Below are positions 48,012-61,823 of a stretch of DNA of 64,000 nucleotides, in pieces. The position numbers were made by a program, and so were the translations under genes. The notes under the pieces were generated by a model. It was given only the letters and a program-made list of their open reading frames with translations, was not told where the DNA came from and did no database searches. This DNA comes from Turbatrix aceti (taxonomy: Eukaryota > Nematoda > Chromadorea > Rhabditida > Panagrolaimidae). The number at the start of each line of letters is the position of its first letter. The stretch's first letter is position 1. Location: the NCBI GenBank assembly GCA_963969345.1, contig OZ017766.1, forward strand, positions 10,788,001 to 10,852,000. Reading direction: 5' to 3'.

Positions 48012-50104
48012 ACAATTTGTTTGACGAGGAAGAAACCAGCTAGCCGGACCAGGACCACCATCATGGCCGGTCCATATATCCAAGTGGTCCTCCGTCAAAC
48101 AAAAAGTTTGTCAACTTTTGTCTTTGTTCTAAACAATTGTTCAAATAATATTTTACGTACAGTTAGTTTTGCACACAACCACTTTTTTTGTCAACTTTTA
48201 CTCCTGTTTTTTTTGTTGCTCTATCGTCTTTTTTTTTCTTGCACACTCTCGCCCAAGGTGAAGGTGATGTGTAAGATCTTTTGTCAATTAACACTTATTC
48301 TTCCATGACGACTACTTCTGGTCAGGGTTGTATTTTGTATGTATGCGTTGTTTGAGTTGTAGTACGATTTATGTTTTTACCCGGTAATTTGAAAATTTTT
48401 TGGGGCACGGTTTATAATTTTTAACCATTTATAAATTTTTTAAAATATCTTTTGAATTTTGTTATGGAACAAAAAACGTGTTTAAACTTTTAGAAAAATT
48501 TTGATGTATACAAACCTAAAATTTTGAAATCCGTATTTTAAATCCAAAAACAAATTTTTTTTAAATTGTATTTATTTTGCCTATAAAACCATAAAACCGA
48601 CCTACATAAAATGTGTCATCTACCGTAATTATATTTATTTTTGCAACCTCAAAAAAAATCGTACATGATTAATTTTTGTTTTGAAAAACAATTTTTTCTC
48701 ATTATGAAAAATTTTACCATTATCGCACCAAAATGTACTTTCTTTCTTTTTTTAATACAAACAACGAAATAAATTTAATGGATTTCTTTCAGCCTGGGAA
48801 TCTGTCTTTTTTCCAACAATTTTACCGTTACTTTTTTTTGAGCCCCCGCTTGCTACCATTTTCCCATTTTCCATTACAAAAAAATTTTCCACCATTAATG
48901 TTCGTAAAGTTATGTATTTATTTAGTAAATAATGTTCGATGCATTTATCAAGTTCAAAAATGAAATATATTTTATGCTGTACAATTGTATGTATTCATAA
49001 ATACTCGGACAGAACATGAGAAAATGGGAGGTGTTTGTCGGCTATTGAAAACGGTATTTTATTACTTTTTTGCACTTATAACTTGTCAGATGTACTTTTC
49101 TAACGGCAAGTCATGAGTTTTGTGAATTTTTCATTCAATGTTGTCCTGTGTTAATCATGCAATGTTGTAATGTGTTAATCATGGTATACCGTATTATTTT
49201 TTTTAATGACATGTACCGTATTTTATTTTTTATCTGTGGTCCAATTTTTGCAAATAGTATGTACGAAAAAAAATAGTTGTTCGTATTTTTTTACACAAGT
49301 TTTCCCAAAACGTTCAAAAAATCAAAATCCCAATTAAAAATGTTTTTACAAAATTGGAAAGACTACAAAAAATACCGCAGCAGGCAAAAAAATTCAACCT
49401 GGCCAAATTTTTGTTTTCGAACCAAAAAAAATTTCAAACATTATTTTCAAATAAATTTTTTTTAAAACCACGCGTTAGCGTAAAAGTACACAACCACCGA
49501 CCCAAAAAAAAGCTCCATTCCCCAATTAGTAAATTCACTTCACTTTTTTTTCTAAAAATTGTTTCAATAAACATTTTTTTGTACCCAATTCATTATTTTT
49601 CATCTTTTACAAACGCATGTGTTTTAATGTGTTTATGTGATGTTTAACCTCTTTTTTCTGAGATATGTATGTATTTACATAAAATTACGGTAATGTAAAA
49701 GAAAAGTTAATTTTGTTTTTTGATTAACTCATGCTTGCCTGGTCTAAACAAAAAATTGTGAGAAAATGTCAAGTTTTCAGAAAATGAGAACAAAAAAACT
49801 TTTGTTGAATATTTATTTTTGCGCGATTAAGATAATCATTAAAATATGTATTGTTACAAAAAAGATAATTCATTGTAAACATTTTTAGATGGTACATTTC
49901 GGTCGAATGCCGTGCACAATGGACAGTCATACAATTATCAGAAAATACTTCGTTCAAGTACTATCTCCCACCAGATGAAACCAGTTGAAACAAAAAATAC
50001 AGTATGCTTTTTACATTTCATCAGAAAAATTACAAAATACAATTTTTTTGTCGATAGGTTGGTTTTTTTGCAGATTTTTTTGTCAACAAACAGTTTTTTT
50101 TCAG

Positions 50105-50164
50105 CATCCTTTAATTTTTTTGATGCTACCCATTTTGTTTTAAATACCACAAATCACGACTACG
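50105..50164 (+). CDS. Possible isolated exon
   Basis: The acceptor AGTTTTTTTTCAG and consensus donor TACG|GTAAGT enclose 60 nt open in the frame SFNFFDATHFVLNTTNHDY. Both splice sites are good, but the exon is short and no partner is evident. Confidence 0.2.
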
Positions 50165-51491
50165 GTAAGTTAAAATATTTAAATTTATGTTCACAATTTT
50201 TTTCTATTTGTGAACTATTCCTGCAAAACAATTTTTTTTGTTCTCGTTGGAAATCGAACTTTGGTTCTTCAAACGCGCACGCAAGCTGCTTCTGGGCAAA
50301 TTAATTCGATTTAAAACCTAATTTCAATTTAATTAAATTTCATTTATCACATTTTTTTTAGATTTTTTGAACAGTAAATGGTGTTAGTATAATATGTATA
50401 ATACAAATTTCTTTAAACGCTTGTTTGAAATCTATTGAATCTTTTTTAACGACAAAAAATTTTCGTACAGAAATTGAACCTTGAGAATGCCGTTGGGGCA
50501 ATTTGAGAAATATCTAATTTAATTTGAAATCAAATTTTCAATTCTATTACGTTTTTTACAAGTTTGAAAAGTAGCAGTTTTGAATGTTTCAATCTTTTTC
50601 AAATTTTTTTATATTGACATTTTTTTTTCTGAAACACCCAAGCAGGCCAAAAAAAACCTAAGAATCCTCAAAATGATCAGTGGTCGGTTTGTCAGTCTGG
50701 CTGCTTTGTTGATTTTTTTACAAAAAAAATTAATTTTACTCAAAAAAAATTCCAGGGTCTCCTCAACCATTTTCCCCTCATGCGCTCTGTTTTCTATACC
50801 TCTTTTTCTTTCATTCTTTTCCCCACTCTCTCTCATTTTTCTCGATTGAATTAGATAAATATTGACACTTTTAAAAACGACTGTCAAATTTTGTTATTTT
50901 TTTATACTTCAAAATGCAAAGACAAATATCTTGTAACGTGCTCTGTGTGTGTTTTTTTTTTGTTGAGGAAACAAAATATTTGAGAAGTTTCCAAGCGTTT
51001 TGTAAATTTGTTTTACAAAAAATTTTTTTATGACTCGTAGAGTTTCTTTTTATTTTTTTTTACTTTTTCATACTATCTGTGCAAGCTAAAAAAGTTTTAC
51101 ATGTTCTTTTTTTTGCTTTTAAATTAAGAAAAATTTAATTAGTAATTTTTCACGTTTTGCAAATTTTTTGATGATCAGTAAACGAAAAAATGATGAGAAG
51201 ATGACTTTTACGTATATACACATTTGTGAAATTAGGCAGCAATAAAGTCTATTTGGTAACATACGAACAATAATGATGTGTTATATATTTTTATAATTAT
51301 TTTAATCACTCACTCGTCTCTTCAGTTTTTTTCGCTGAAGTTTAATTATTGCATTTTGATAATTAAAAGAGTAGCGAAGAGCATTTTCATCCTAACAAAA
51401 AAAAGTGAAAATTGAAATAAACGCTAAACGCTATGTTGCAGCGTTTACTATTATCGTGATAAACGATGACTATCTAAAACTGGCCTGATGG

Positions 51492-51720
51492 GGTAACATT
51501 TTTTTGGTCGTTATTTTGTTACTTTTCAGTGCGGCCGCAGTAACAGGGCTCGAAAGCATCGCCTATTATGTTACTTCACTTTTTCGGAGTAATACTTTTC
51601 GTCGCTGTTTTATTACTTCTGTTTTTGGAAGCAACATTTTTGAACGCTATTTTGTTACTTCGGATTTTGCGAGTAACAACTTTTGTCACTATTTTGTTAC
51701 ATTTAGTGTGCTAAGTAAAT
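51492..51720 (+). repeat. Hairpin repeat family A, copy 9
   Basis: Forward array. One module is altered by a GTGCGGCCGCAGTAAC variant. Confidence 0.8.
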
Positions 51721-53154
51721 CATAATACTTTTTCTAATCATTTTTTTTATTATACATTTTGAGTTCGTTTTAGACCATGATCGTATCGTAAATATTATGT
51801 ACATATACTTTTTTTTGACAAATACATACAAAATTTGTTTTATTGGTCTACTTGTGACGTAACGTGTTTAGCATCAGTGTCCATTGTTGTATGTATGTAG
51901 ATATATATCCACCTAGTACTATACCATCAAGCAACAAAGACAGCAAACAGGGAAAAGAAGAGCAAAAATGCTTGTTTGTAAAGCAAATTTTAAATAATAC
52001 TACTTTGTCTTTTTTTTGTGTTTACATAACGCGGATTTTATAGGGGATTTAATTTTTTTTACGATCGCTTTTGACGAAACGTAAGGAAAATTGATATTGG
52101 TTCGTTGTTGGATGATTTACTTTCTTTTTTTTGTACGAAATGTTTTTTTGTGCTAACTGTCAATTTTTGGTTTTTGTATTAATACTGTAGCGTAATACAA
52201 TTTTTTGATTATGAAATTTGTTTTGATTAGTTTTTGCGTACGAAAAAAATATTTACCGTCAAAAAAATTTTGTGTTATAAAATTTTTGATACATCAAAAA
52301 TTTTTTGATACATTAAAAATATATTGATGAACAAATTTTTGTAAAAAACTGCAAAAACGATTTTTAGATAAAATTAATTTGCAAAAATTTGCAGAAACTT
52401 TACGACAAAAAAATCATCATAAAAATGACTGTCAAAATTTTTCCTAGACATTTGATCTGGTTTATACAGGAAAAAACATTTTTTTATAAAAAATAAGTTT
52501 AATTAAATTGGATCAATTAACACGAAACCCGTCAAAAAAATTGTCACCGACCTGTTTTGCTGATTTATCTCTGAAATCTGCACTTTTAAAGTTTTCCATA
52601 AATACGATCGTCTTTTAATATTTTTTGATCACTTTTGTCTTTGTCGTGGGCAAAAATAAAATGAATGAATGACTCAGCTTTTTCTCCATTTTAACGTCCG
52701 TTCTTTTTTTGAAAAAAAAACAGGGGTAAAAATAAACTTTAATTTGTTTTAAGCCATTTTTCTATTGTTGTTTTTGGTACCATGCAAAATAGGGTGTACA
52801 CACATATATGTACACGGACACACAGACACATGGGAAGAGATAATTAAATTTTCATGAGCTTTTGCAAAAAAAAGTTTCGAAAAAGTTGAAAAAAGGAGAA
52901 AAAATAACATTGTTCAAACTTGTATGTATGCACAGATTTTTTTGAAACGTGCATAAATAAATGCTGTTTTTTTTTTGGGCTTGCACTTTGTCATTCTCTC
53001 TTTTTTTACTCCGGCAATTACTAACGCATGTATGCTATCATGAGCAAACAGTCGTTTTTTACGTTCGCGAATTAACGCGAACATTTTTAACTCTGGTCGA
53101 ACGCGAACGTTAACAAAAATAACAAAAAAATAAACAAAGTTTTTGATACCGTAA
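51721..53154. other. Intergenic AT-rich DNA
   Basis: No supported gene. CGAAC words lie near 53060-53110. Confidence 0.4.
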
Positions 53155-53470
53155 TTTTTGATTCTGCTAGTAACATCTTTTTTCCTTATTTTGTTATTTT
53201 AGGTGCGCCGAATAACAGTCGAATTTCGCTGTGGTATTACTTCTGTTTTTGGAAGTAACATTTTTGAACGTTATTTTGTTACTTTGGATTTTGCGAGTAA
53301 CAACTTTTGTCACTGTTTTGTTACGTTTGGTGCGCTGGATAACATTTGACAATTTCTATCGTATTACTTCTGTTTTTTTCGAGTAGCGATAATTTTTCTT
53401 CTTTTGTTACTTCATTTTTTTCTTATAACAATTTTTAGCGTTTTTATGATACTTCTTTCAGATCCTTGTT
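53155..53470 (+). repeat. Hairpin repeat family A, copy 10
   Basis: Forward array, well conserved in its middle modules. Confidence 0.8.
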
Positions 53471-54504
53471 CCTTGTAACATTTTTTATATGAAAATTCGT
53501 TCATTTTAGACCCAAGTTTGCACTTTATCACTCTTTTAGCCGCTCTCCGACAATTACCCACTCTCTCGCTTTGTTGTTTTTTTATTCGAGAGCCTATAAT
53601 GATGTTCGGCTATGTATCTTGTAGTAGTTCTTGATGTTGTGTGTGTTTGCAGACTTTTTTGCTCCATCTCGCTGTCCCGGTGCTCTCCCCTCCCTTCCCC
53701 TCCCCTTGTCCTTTTTTCAGCCGTTTGTGTTGTTTTTCTCTTTTTTTTTCAAAAAAAAAATGTTAAAATTTTTTTACGGACCAAAAATCGTGTCAAGTCA
53801 AGTTAGTCAGTCCCAGTCCGAGTCCTTGCGTTTGCATTATATTTCTATTTTTATTACACACATTTTTTTTGAGCGAGTGCGTTTTCAATTTTTTTGCCGC
53901 TGTTCGTTTACATTTCAAACAACAAACAAAAAAATTTTGTTTCTTGTTAGCGCACATTTTTTAACCACCAGCGTGTTTTCATGGTAACGATGCACTTTAA
54001 AACTCGAATTCTTATAAACGAAAAAAAATTGAATGCAATAAATATAAAAAGTTTTGCCTGCACTTTTCGTCATAAAATACAAAAAAAATATTTTGTACGC
54101 TAAAAAGTGCAAAAAAAATTTCATCAAGAAAACAAAAGTGCGTGTCATTTTCTTTTTTTGTTTAAAATCACGCTATTATTCAATTGAATTTCATGCCCCG
54201 CCCTTTTTATTCTGTTTTTGGAGCTATGGAAAAATAAATTTTGTATAATATACATAGTGTTTATGGAAAATGTTTTATACTGTATCATATGACGGCAATA
54301 TACTATTATACTAGAGTATACATACGGTAGGGAAGTTTACGGTTGATTTGAAATTTTTTTACAAACTTTTTTCGATTGACAATAAGAAAAACCACAAACC
54401 TTTTTCGTTTAAAAAAACCGTTTTTGGAACAAAAAAATAGGGTTTTAAAAAAAAGCGAAAGTTTGCGTTTGTTTGCGAATACAAATCACAATTGGCACTT
54501 TTTT
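53471..54504. other. AT-rich DNA with pyrimidine tract
   Basis: A pyrimidine-rich stretch of C and T at about 53660-53740 stands out. No supported gene. Confidence 0.4.
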
Positions 54505-54800
54505 TGTTAATGCACAAAACAGTGATAAAAGTTGTTATTCGTAAAATCCGAAGTAACAAAATAACGTCCAAAAATGTTACTCCCAAAAACAAAAGTAACA
54601 AAACAACGATTTTCGAATGTTATTTAGCGCACCTAAAGTAACAAAATAGGCGCAAAAAATGTTACTCGCGAAAAGTATAGTAACAAAATAACGACTTTTG
54701 AATGTTATTCGGCGCACCCAAAGTAACAAAGTATGCCAAAAAAAATTTATTACTCTCAGAATGAAAAGCATCAAATTAGCGCCAAAATGATTGTTTTTTT
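54505..54800 (-). repeat. Hairpin repeat family A, copy 11
   Basis: Reverse array with CGGCGCACCCAAAGTAAC and TTAGCGCACCTAAAGTAAC modules. Confidence 0.8.
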
Positions 54801-55061
54801 TTTTGTGTTTCACAAAATGTTCGCGTTTATTCGATGTGATGACCGAATTTGTTTAAATGTTCGTTTCTAATTATTCACGAATAAATTTTCTTGATTTTTC
54901 ATTTTTCTTTCTGCAAAGAAAGTTTTTTGCTCTTGAAATCCCCCAAATAGCCCAATTCAAGAATAATAAACAAAAAAAAATTTACACGCTGCTCATAAAG
55001 TAATTTGTTTATTTCTGCTGCATTTGAAACAAACCATTTTAGTCGATTATTACGTTTAAAC

Positions 55062-55425
55062 ATGAAAAATACCAATAAACTTGTTTTGTTTTTTTTTTCA
55101 CTCTTGCTGTTGCAGCAGTCCAGTCCAGGGACCAGGGCAATACTAATAAATGGTAATGCACTTTATTCAGCCCTTGCACTTTTTTGCTCGTGTGACATTT
55201 GCAAAAAAAATGAAAGTATAATAAAAAACAAAAATTTTGTTGTTTCTAGGTTAAACAGCTTGATTATATTTATTTTTTTTCTTTTGCGTAGAAGATGTTG
55301 CCGAGGACGATGAGGATGACGGGCCGGCAACGGCGAAAAAGACAGAGAGAAAAAAAACATTAGCGCATAGGGGCAGCATGCGTTCATCTTCCCCCCCCCC
55401 CTCTTTTTTTTCACAAATTATTTGA
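55062..55425 (+). CDS. Candidate two-exon small secreted protein, 74 aa
   Basis: Exon 1 is 55062-55152 (ATG to ATAAATG|GTAATG, phase 1), the intron 55153-55291 (139 bp), and exon 2 55292-55425 (TTTTGCGTAG|AAGATG to TGA). The joined 74-residue product starts MKNTNKLVLFFFSLLLL, a plausible signal peptide. An acidic stretch (EDVAEDDEDDG, residues 31-41), two KK pairs (46-47, 51-52) and a Ser/Pro tail follow. An AATAAA at 55470 lies 45 nt past the stop, and TTTTAG at about 55042 could accept a spliced leader. Exon 2 is clearly GC-richer than its flanks. Weak points: the intron acceptor ends TAG not CAG, and T-rich DNA readily mimics a signal peptide. A neuropeptide-like precursor is one possibility. 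No family recognised. Confidence 0.38.
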
Positions 55426-55469
55426 AAAGCTGTTTGAAATTCGAGTTTGACTTTATTTTATTGAATGTC

Positions 55470-55475
55470 AATAAA
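55470..55475 (+). terminator. Candidate poly(A) signal
   Basis: AATAAA 45 nt downstream of the TGA at 55423-55425, the usual short nematode spacing. Confidence 0.4.
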
Positions 55476-57737
55476 ACTTTATTGAATTTGTAAATGATGT
55501 GTGTATGTGTATGTATGTTTTTTGAGCAAAATGAGTGAGAAAAAAAAGTTATGAAGAAGAAATAAACATTGTTGATCATCATTTTATTTATTTTTTGAAC
55601 AAATTTTTTTTCTTTGGCCCGGTTAAAATTGGTTTTGTCTGTTAAAAAAAATATCTTTATATATAAAACGGAAGTTTGTTTTTTGAGCACTGATCGCTCC
55701 ATTTTTATGACCAATTATTTTTTCAATGTTTTGAAAAATTTTTGTTACTTTTTTTTTCGATTTTTTCCAAGCCCCAAACAAAAATCAAATTTTATAATGT
55801 TTTTCAAAAAACAACCTGGCTACTTCTGGGTAGTGCCTTATTCCACCGTTACCCAAAGCGCAAATCTGTCAAAACAAATACAAATTAGAATTTAAGTTAA
55901 AAAAACAGTCGCTATAATAAGAAATGCTCGATATAAATAAATATAATAAATAGATAATTGCAAAATAAGATTTACTAAATAGACTTTTATTACTTTGGTT
56001 AATAAAAAATATTTTTGTTTGATTTCGACGAACGCTACACTAAAATTGGTAAAAAAAAGCATTACTAATTTTTTTTGTGTGTTAGCTATGATTGGTGTCA
56101 CAGGTGATAAGACACCGTGACAAAGTTTTTTTATGGGCTTTTAATTTTTCTTAGCAAATTAAAAAAAATTGCACTTTCAGTCGCGTTTTCTTTTTTTTCT
56201 TTTTTTTCAATCGTTTTTTATTTTGCATTTTTAAAAGTACAAAAAAACAAAACTGCTGATTGTTTTGACTTTTTTTGAATCCCCATAAAATAGTATATAA
56301 ATATAATGTTTAGATTTTTGTCAGTCCGTCAAATAAACTTTAGACCCTTCAATTGATAAAGTCAATTAAAGTGAAAAGCTTGCGGCGGGAAAAAGAAAAA
56401 AAGCGGCTTTGTGAGTCGAAAAAAATGCAACACACGGGTTTTTTTTTCGTTGCTGTTGATGGGATTTTATACACATTATTTGGTCGAAATTTGTGTGTAC
56501 TTTAATGTTGTTTTATCAAATTAAATTATAAAACAACGAAGAAAAATTTTTGTTTTACCAACATGTTTTTTTTCTTTTTTGAAAGTTAAAAAAATTGTTT
56601 ATGATTAGTGAAGTTTTTGTATGACTTATCAAAAACGTACATATATATTTTTTGATGACTTGTTATTTACTGATTTCTTGCTTTTTTTAACGACTAGAAC
56701 ACATTTTGGTCATGCAGTATTTCTTTGCCGTGTTTTTTTGGGGAACGTTGATTTTTTTGTTTCTGCGGTATTTTTTTGCAATTTTAGTTATCTGTTGCAA
56801 TTTGCAAAAAAATGTTCCAAAAAAATACAAACACGGAACAACTATGCAAACGACAAACGACCACAATTTTCTGAATTGTATAAATCGTACATTATTCATG
56901 TCGAACATTTTTGAAGCGGTAAAATTTTTTGGGGTTTTTTAAAATTTGGAAAAAAACGCGGTTCTCGACTGGAAAATTTTTTACTATTTTTCTTTTTTTT
57001 TTGTTGTTTTACAGTAATTCAGTTTAAAAAAAATCCCGTTCACAGAACGTTAATTTAAGCCCCTATAAAAATTTTTCACCGTTATCAATAATCACAGCCA
57101 AAAAAAAGTCAAAAATCAAAGCGTCAAAAAAATTTTTTTAATACTTTTTCTTGTTCCGTTATGTTCAACTCCTGTTTGTGTATGTATGTATACTAGGCGG
57201 TTGATGCGGATGCTGATGTTTCTACTTCATGCATGAGCATGGGTATTAAAAATAACATTCATTAAAATGATAAGAACCCAACATACCGACTCCATATTAA
57301 AATCATGGCGGTATCATCTTGTTCTTTTTTTTACATAGTATGTACATACCTGTCTCCTACCTGAATACAACTGTGCACAAAAAAAAGTATGTTTTGCAGG
57401 ATCACAAAAATGTTTGACAAAAACGCATCGCGCCGTTTATGTAAATTGCAAGAAAAAGACATAAAAATGTTGTCATTTTTTAAACAAAAAAATCTGATGA
57501 CTTTTCCTTATCATTTTTTTACATACATTTTGAACCGTAATTTTTATTTTTCAAACATTTCTTGTTCGGCCTTGTTTGATGGTTCTGATTTTTGGCGCGA
57601 ATTTTTCAGATCGTATTTATTTCATAAATTTTTGTACGTTCATCCCAATTTTTGTCATTGAAATCGTGTTTCGTGTTTTTTATCGCGTTTACCAGCATTT
57701 TTTACGAAAAAAAATTATTTTTTTTTATTTTTTTCAG
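55476..57737. other. Intergenic AT-rich DNA
   Basis: No supported gene. Homopolymer-rich. Confidence 0.4.
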
Positions 57738-57826
57738 AATTAATTCACCCAACCGTCTCTCACACCACTTTTTCCGCTCTACCGTAATCCAGCCTTTATC
57801 GTCGTCAGCCATGAAAAATAAAAAAA
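57738..57826 (+). CDS. Candidate exon with ATG near its 3' end
   Basis: A strong acceptor (ATTTTTTTCAG) and the consensus donor GTAAGT bound 89 nt. One frame is open throughout (INSPNRLSHHFFRSTV...). ATG 57811 would give MKNKK and end in phase 1, so this may be a 5' exon. A later exon-like block at 61824 is open in the compatible phase. The full gene is not visible. Confidence 0.35.
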
Positions 57827-58344
57827 GTAAGTTTTTTTGTACTTTTTCAACTTGTATTCCTTCGTGAAAAAAATTCTGCTCGAAAAAAAATCTGAAAAAT
57901 ACTGTACTTTACCATTTGTCTGAAAAAAACCAATTTTGTACTCAACTCTTTTTTTCGGTTTATGAGCACAATTAGATAGATTTTTTTTTCATTTGCCTAG
58001 TCTTGCGTTGACTACAAAAATAGTTTTTTATTATTAATTTTAATTTATCAAAAATTAATAATAAACGTACGTTCTCTGACATTTATAATACAATTATTTT
58101 TTTTACCTTTAATTAAAAAATTAATTTTTCTTTTTGCGTTCAAATTTAATTTTTTTAAGAATGACGAACGGGTTGTGATGTGCCATCAACTGTGTAAAAA
58201 ATCTGTGGCTTGTGTCAAATATGGGGTGCTTTCTTGTATCAGTGATTTTTAGGTACATATTGAAGTTTTTCAATGTATTTTTTTTTAAATTGTAAATGCG
58301 TCCGAAACTTTTATTAATCAAAAATATTTCAATCAAAAATGTTA
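57827..58344. other. AT-rich DNA with 15-bp hairpin
   Basis: TTTATTATTAATTTT and AAAATTAATAATAAA around 58027-58065 form a stem with an 8-nt loop. No gene. Confidence 0.4.
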
Positions 58345-58700
58345 CCAAATGGCGTTTTTGAAAAAATGTTACAAAAAAATGTCTGTTTAATGTTATACAG
58401 CGCACCAAGTGTAACAAAACAGTGGCAAAAATTGTTACTCGCAAAATCCGAAGTAACAAAATAACGTCCAAAAATGTTACTTCCAAAAACAGAAGTAATA
58501 AAACAGCGACGAAAAGTATTACTCCAAAAACAGTGAAGTAACATAACAGTGACTTTTGAATGCTATTCGGCGCACCAAAAGTAACAAAATAGGATGAAAA
58601 AATGTTACTCACAAAATGAAAAGGAATAAAATAATGTGAAAAAGTGTTATTTGCAAAAAGTGAAGTAACAAAGTAGCGACTTTTGACAGAAATGAAATGT
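58345..58700 (-). repeat. Hairpin repeat family A, copy 12
   Basis: Reverse array, about eight modules. The longest stop-free translations of the family are here because each 42-bp module is a multiple of three and lacks stops. Confidence 0.8.
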
Positions 58701-61700
58701 ATTTTATTCAAAATGCTAATTATGGCATGCGCAACTTTGCAACTAATATCAATCTGTCAGCAAAATTTGCTTGGCATTTGAAGAAATAATTTCGTAAATA
58801 TTAGCCCCATTCATTTTGTCAGTCCCAACTGATCAATCCAACATGTAAGAGATCGCATTATTTTTGCCAATTTGCAACAAAAAAATGGAAACAAATTGTT
58901 TCAATTGTTTGTTGCTGTTCCAACTTTACGTTTGCTTTTATTTTACACAGCAGCTTTCATACATACCTTTGTTTTTTTTTCCAATTTAAAGTCGAGTTGA
59001 AGTAATCAGTCTTTTTTTCCTGACAATTGACACAGATTTGTTTTTCAAAAAATTTTTCGTTTTTCTTTTTTCAACAAAAAATCTCCTGAAACGCGCGTAT
59101 CGCTCGTTTTTATTAAACAAAACGCAAAAGATGATACGACACGTATAAAAAATCATTTATAAATAGTAGCAATAAAATTGATACATAGTTGATAAAATTT
59201 AACGCACAACTTTTTTTTGACATGTTTTGACGTTTTGACGACTCTGGAACGAGAGCGAACGAGAAAAAGGACTTTGACTTGAGTACGCATTGGTTGAAAA
59301 GAGAGAGTTCACCGGGCGTCAGAGAAAAAAACGAAAAAAAACTTTACAGCAGGCTATTAATTTTCAATTAACGACTTGAAAGTCTTGAAAGTTGGTAGTT
59401 AAAAGAAGCAACATTTTTTGAACAAAATAAAGACACTGTCTTATCGGGAGGGGGTGACAACGTAATGATGGATTTGTTCGACTTGATATATGTTTTTTTT
59501 TGATTTTTTGCATGCAAACAAAAATGTATGAAAAAATATTTGGAGATGGATGGCGATTGAATGTGAATTTGTTGGCGTTAAGGCAACAAAAAATGGCTGT
59601 TGAGTATAATATAATTTTTCCTGAAGGGTATTTGGAATCTTTTTTTTTAAACAAGAGTATTCGGTGTTCTAAAATCATTGAAAAAAAATGGGAAAAGCTG
59701 TTTTTTTTAATTTAATTTTTAAATTTTTGCTTTGATCGAAAAAAATAAAAAATAAAAAATTGGGACCAAAAAACTTTTTTGTGAAAAAAGAAAAAAAATT
59801 TTATTTTTTCTATCGATTTCTAAAATTTTTAAAAACAAAAATTTTTTTTCAATATGTTTAGGTTCACTGATTTGGATTTTTGATGCGTTTTAGATACCTT
59901 TTTTATTTTCATATATTCCAAAAAATGCGGTTTTATTTAAAAACACTTTTTGCACGGCAAAATTCGCAAAAATCCTTTTGTAAGCAATTTTCATTTATTT
60001 TGGAGGGGCTTTGTCTTTTTTTTTTAAATGGATGTTCAATAATGAATTTGTCTCTTCGATATCTCATTTTCGTCCAGATCAATGGATTATACATAGATCT
60101 ATAGACTAAGGATTGCGTGCATGAGTGAGCCAGAGATTACACAGTAAGTCTACCATACTTTGCACTTTTATTATAATACAATTTTGTATGCAGAACATTT
60201 TGCAAACTGCAACATCAGCATTTTTTGCACAAAAATTTTTTTGTCTGCTGTTTTTTTTTGCCGGTAATGCGTAACCAAAAAAAAAGACAGATGCGATCAA
60301 AGTTAAATTTTTACCGTTGCACTGTCCTGCCTGCATTGTCCGATCAGATTAAATCGGACAAAGTTGAAAAGAAAAAAATTTTACATTTCAACTACAAAAA
60401 AATTTACTTCTTTTCTGTTAAAATTAAAACAAACGTGTCCTTCAATTTTACACATTGTTATTTTTTATTCGGGGTACCTGCTTTATTTTGTTCATTTTTT
60501 ATGTCTTTACCGTGAAAAAACAGGATTTTATAGGAGTGTAATGAAAAATCAAGTTTTAGTTTAAAAAAAAGAGCGTTTTACTACTTGCAAACGTGTTCCG
60601 TTTACAAAAAAACTGCCTATTTATCTTTACATAATGTATGTTATATACATACTACACTGGAGAGAATCTCCATGACTGAATCAAACTTCTGAAATTCTAC
60701 TTTTTTCCACCCACGTAAATACATGTATTTAATGTACAAACGTTTGATGCATATGTTTCTTGCGTCACATGTTACACTTTTTTTTTGGGTTTTTGATTAG
60801 TGAATATGTACATATATCAAAAACTTGGAGTTGAAGTTGACGACAGTATGGTTACCTGACATCATAGGTTTTCTTTTCGTGTTTTGTATGTATTTGAAAA
60901 ATTAGTAAATATGATACTATCTACTTTTTTACGAGTTTAACTGGCGTCATTTTGTAGCTACTAAATATTTTTTTTCTGAAGGCGGGAGGGAGGAGGTGTA
61001 AGGTTGAGGCAATGTTGAAACAAACTTGTAGTTGTATGTATTTACATGCGTAACTTTTTTATTGTACAATTTTTGTCGTTTTGCATAAATACAGACTCTT
61101 TTTTTCACCTTTCCTTTACCTGATCATCATTCAGTGCAACAAAAAAAATAAAGTGCTCTTGAAATTTCATTTTATGTTGATCTTTTTTTACTGTTTTTTA
61201 TTGAACTCCGAAGAATTTGTTGTTTTCATGAAACGTGCAAAATTGGCAACAAAAACTTGAACAAACGTGATTTTTTGATGTTTGTTTTGTTCTTTGATGC
61301 AAATAAATTTTTTTGTGAAGAGTTTACGTTTTGAGAAAAAAAAAGGGAATTTGAATTTTGGTCCCATTTTGAAAAAAATATTTTTAGAAAATTTATAAAA
61401 TCATCAAAAAAATTAGTTTTTGTACTTTCCTTAAATTTGTTAAAAACGTCTAGAAAGTTCAAATTACTGTTCAAATTGTAACAAAATGACAAACACACGC
61501 AAAAAATATTTATTTAAAAAATTTTTTTTCAGCAATTTTTTTTCCAAAAAAAATTTTCAGTCATTTTTTTCCAAAATAATCCAAAACAAAAATACAAAAT
61601 ATAATACTAATAAATCCGTTTTTTTTTCTCGACAGAAGACAAAATACCGTAGAATATTTTTGTAGTCCAATGCTTAGTCAGGTTTTTTTTCTGAACGACA

Positions 61701-61823
61701 TCATACTATTATATTATGTACTTGGTTGCTTACGTCTTTCATTAAAAAATATTTGTCTGCCAATAAGTGCAATTTCTTTATTTTTAACGTTCATAATAAT
61801 TGTTTTTTGTTTCATTTTTTTAG
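58701..61823. other. AT-rich DNA, intergenic or intronic
   Basis: No supported exon seen. If the exon-like blocks at 57738 and 61824 belong together this would be a 4-kb intron. Confidence 0.35.

Larger units (their letters stand above)
45421..51491. other. Intergenic AT-rich DNA
   Basis: No confident gene. It contains a 14-bp inverted repeat (47781-47794 with 47885-47898), a TCTG array (47986-48011) and an exon-like block at 50105-50164. Everything else is homopolymer-rich. Confidence 0.4.

Noticed and set aside
48021..48308. 95-codon ORF next to the TCTG microsatellite
   Set aside because: The second half is Leu/Phe/Cys from T-rich DNA and there is no splice or poly(A) support.
58121..58711. 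196-codon minus-strand ORF
   Set aside because: Mostly the translated hairpin repeat family A, with stop-free 42-bp modules.
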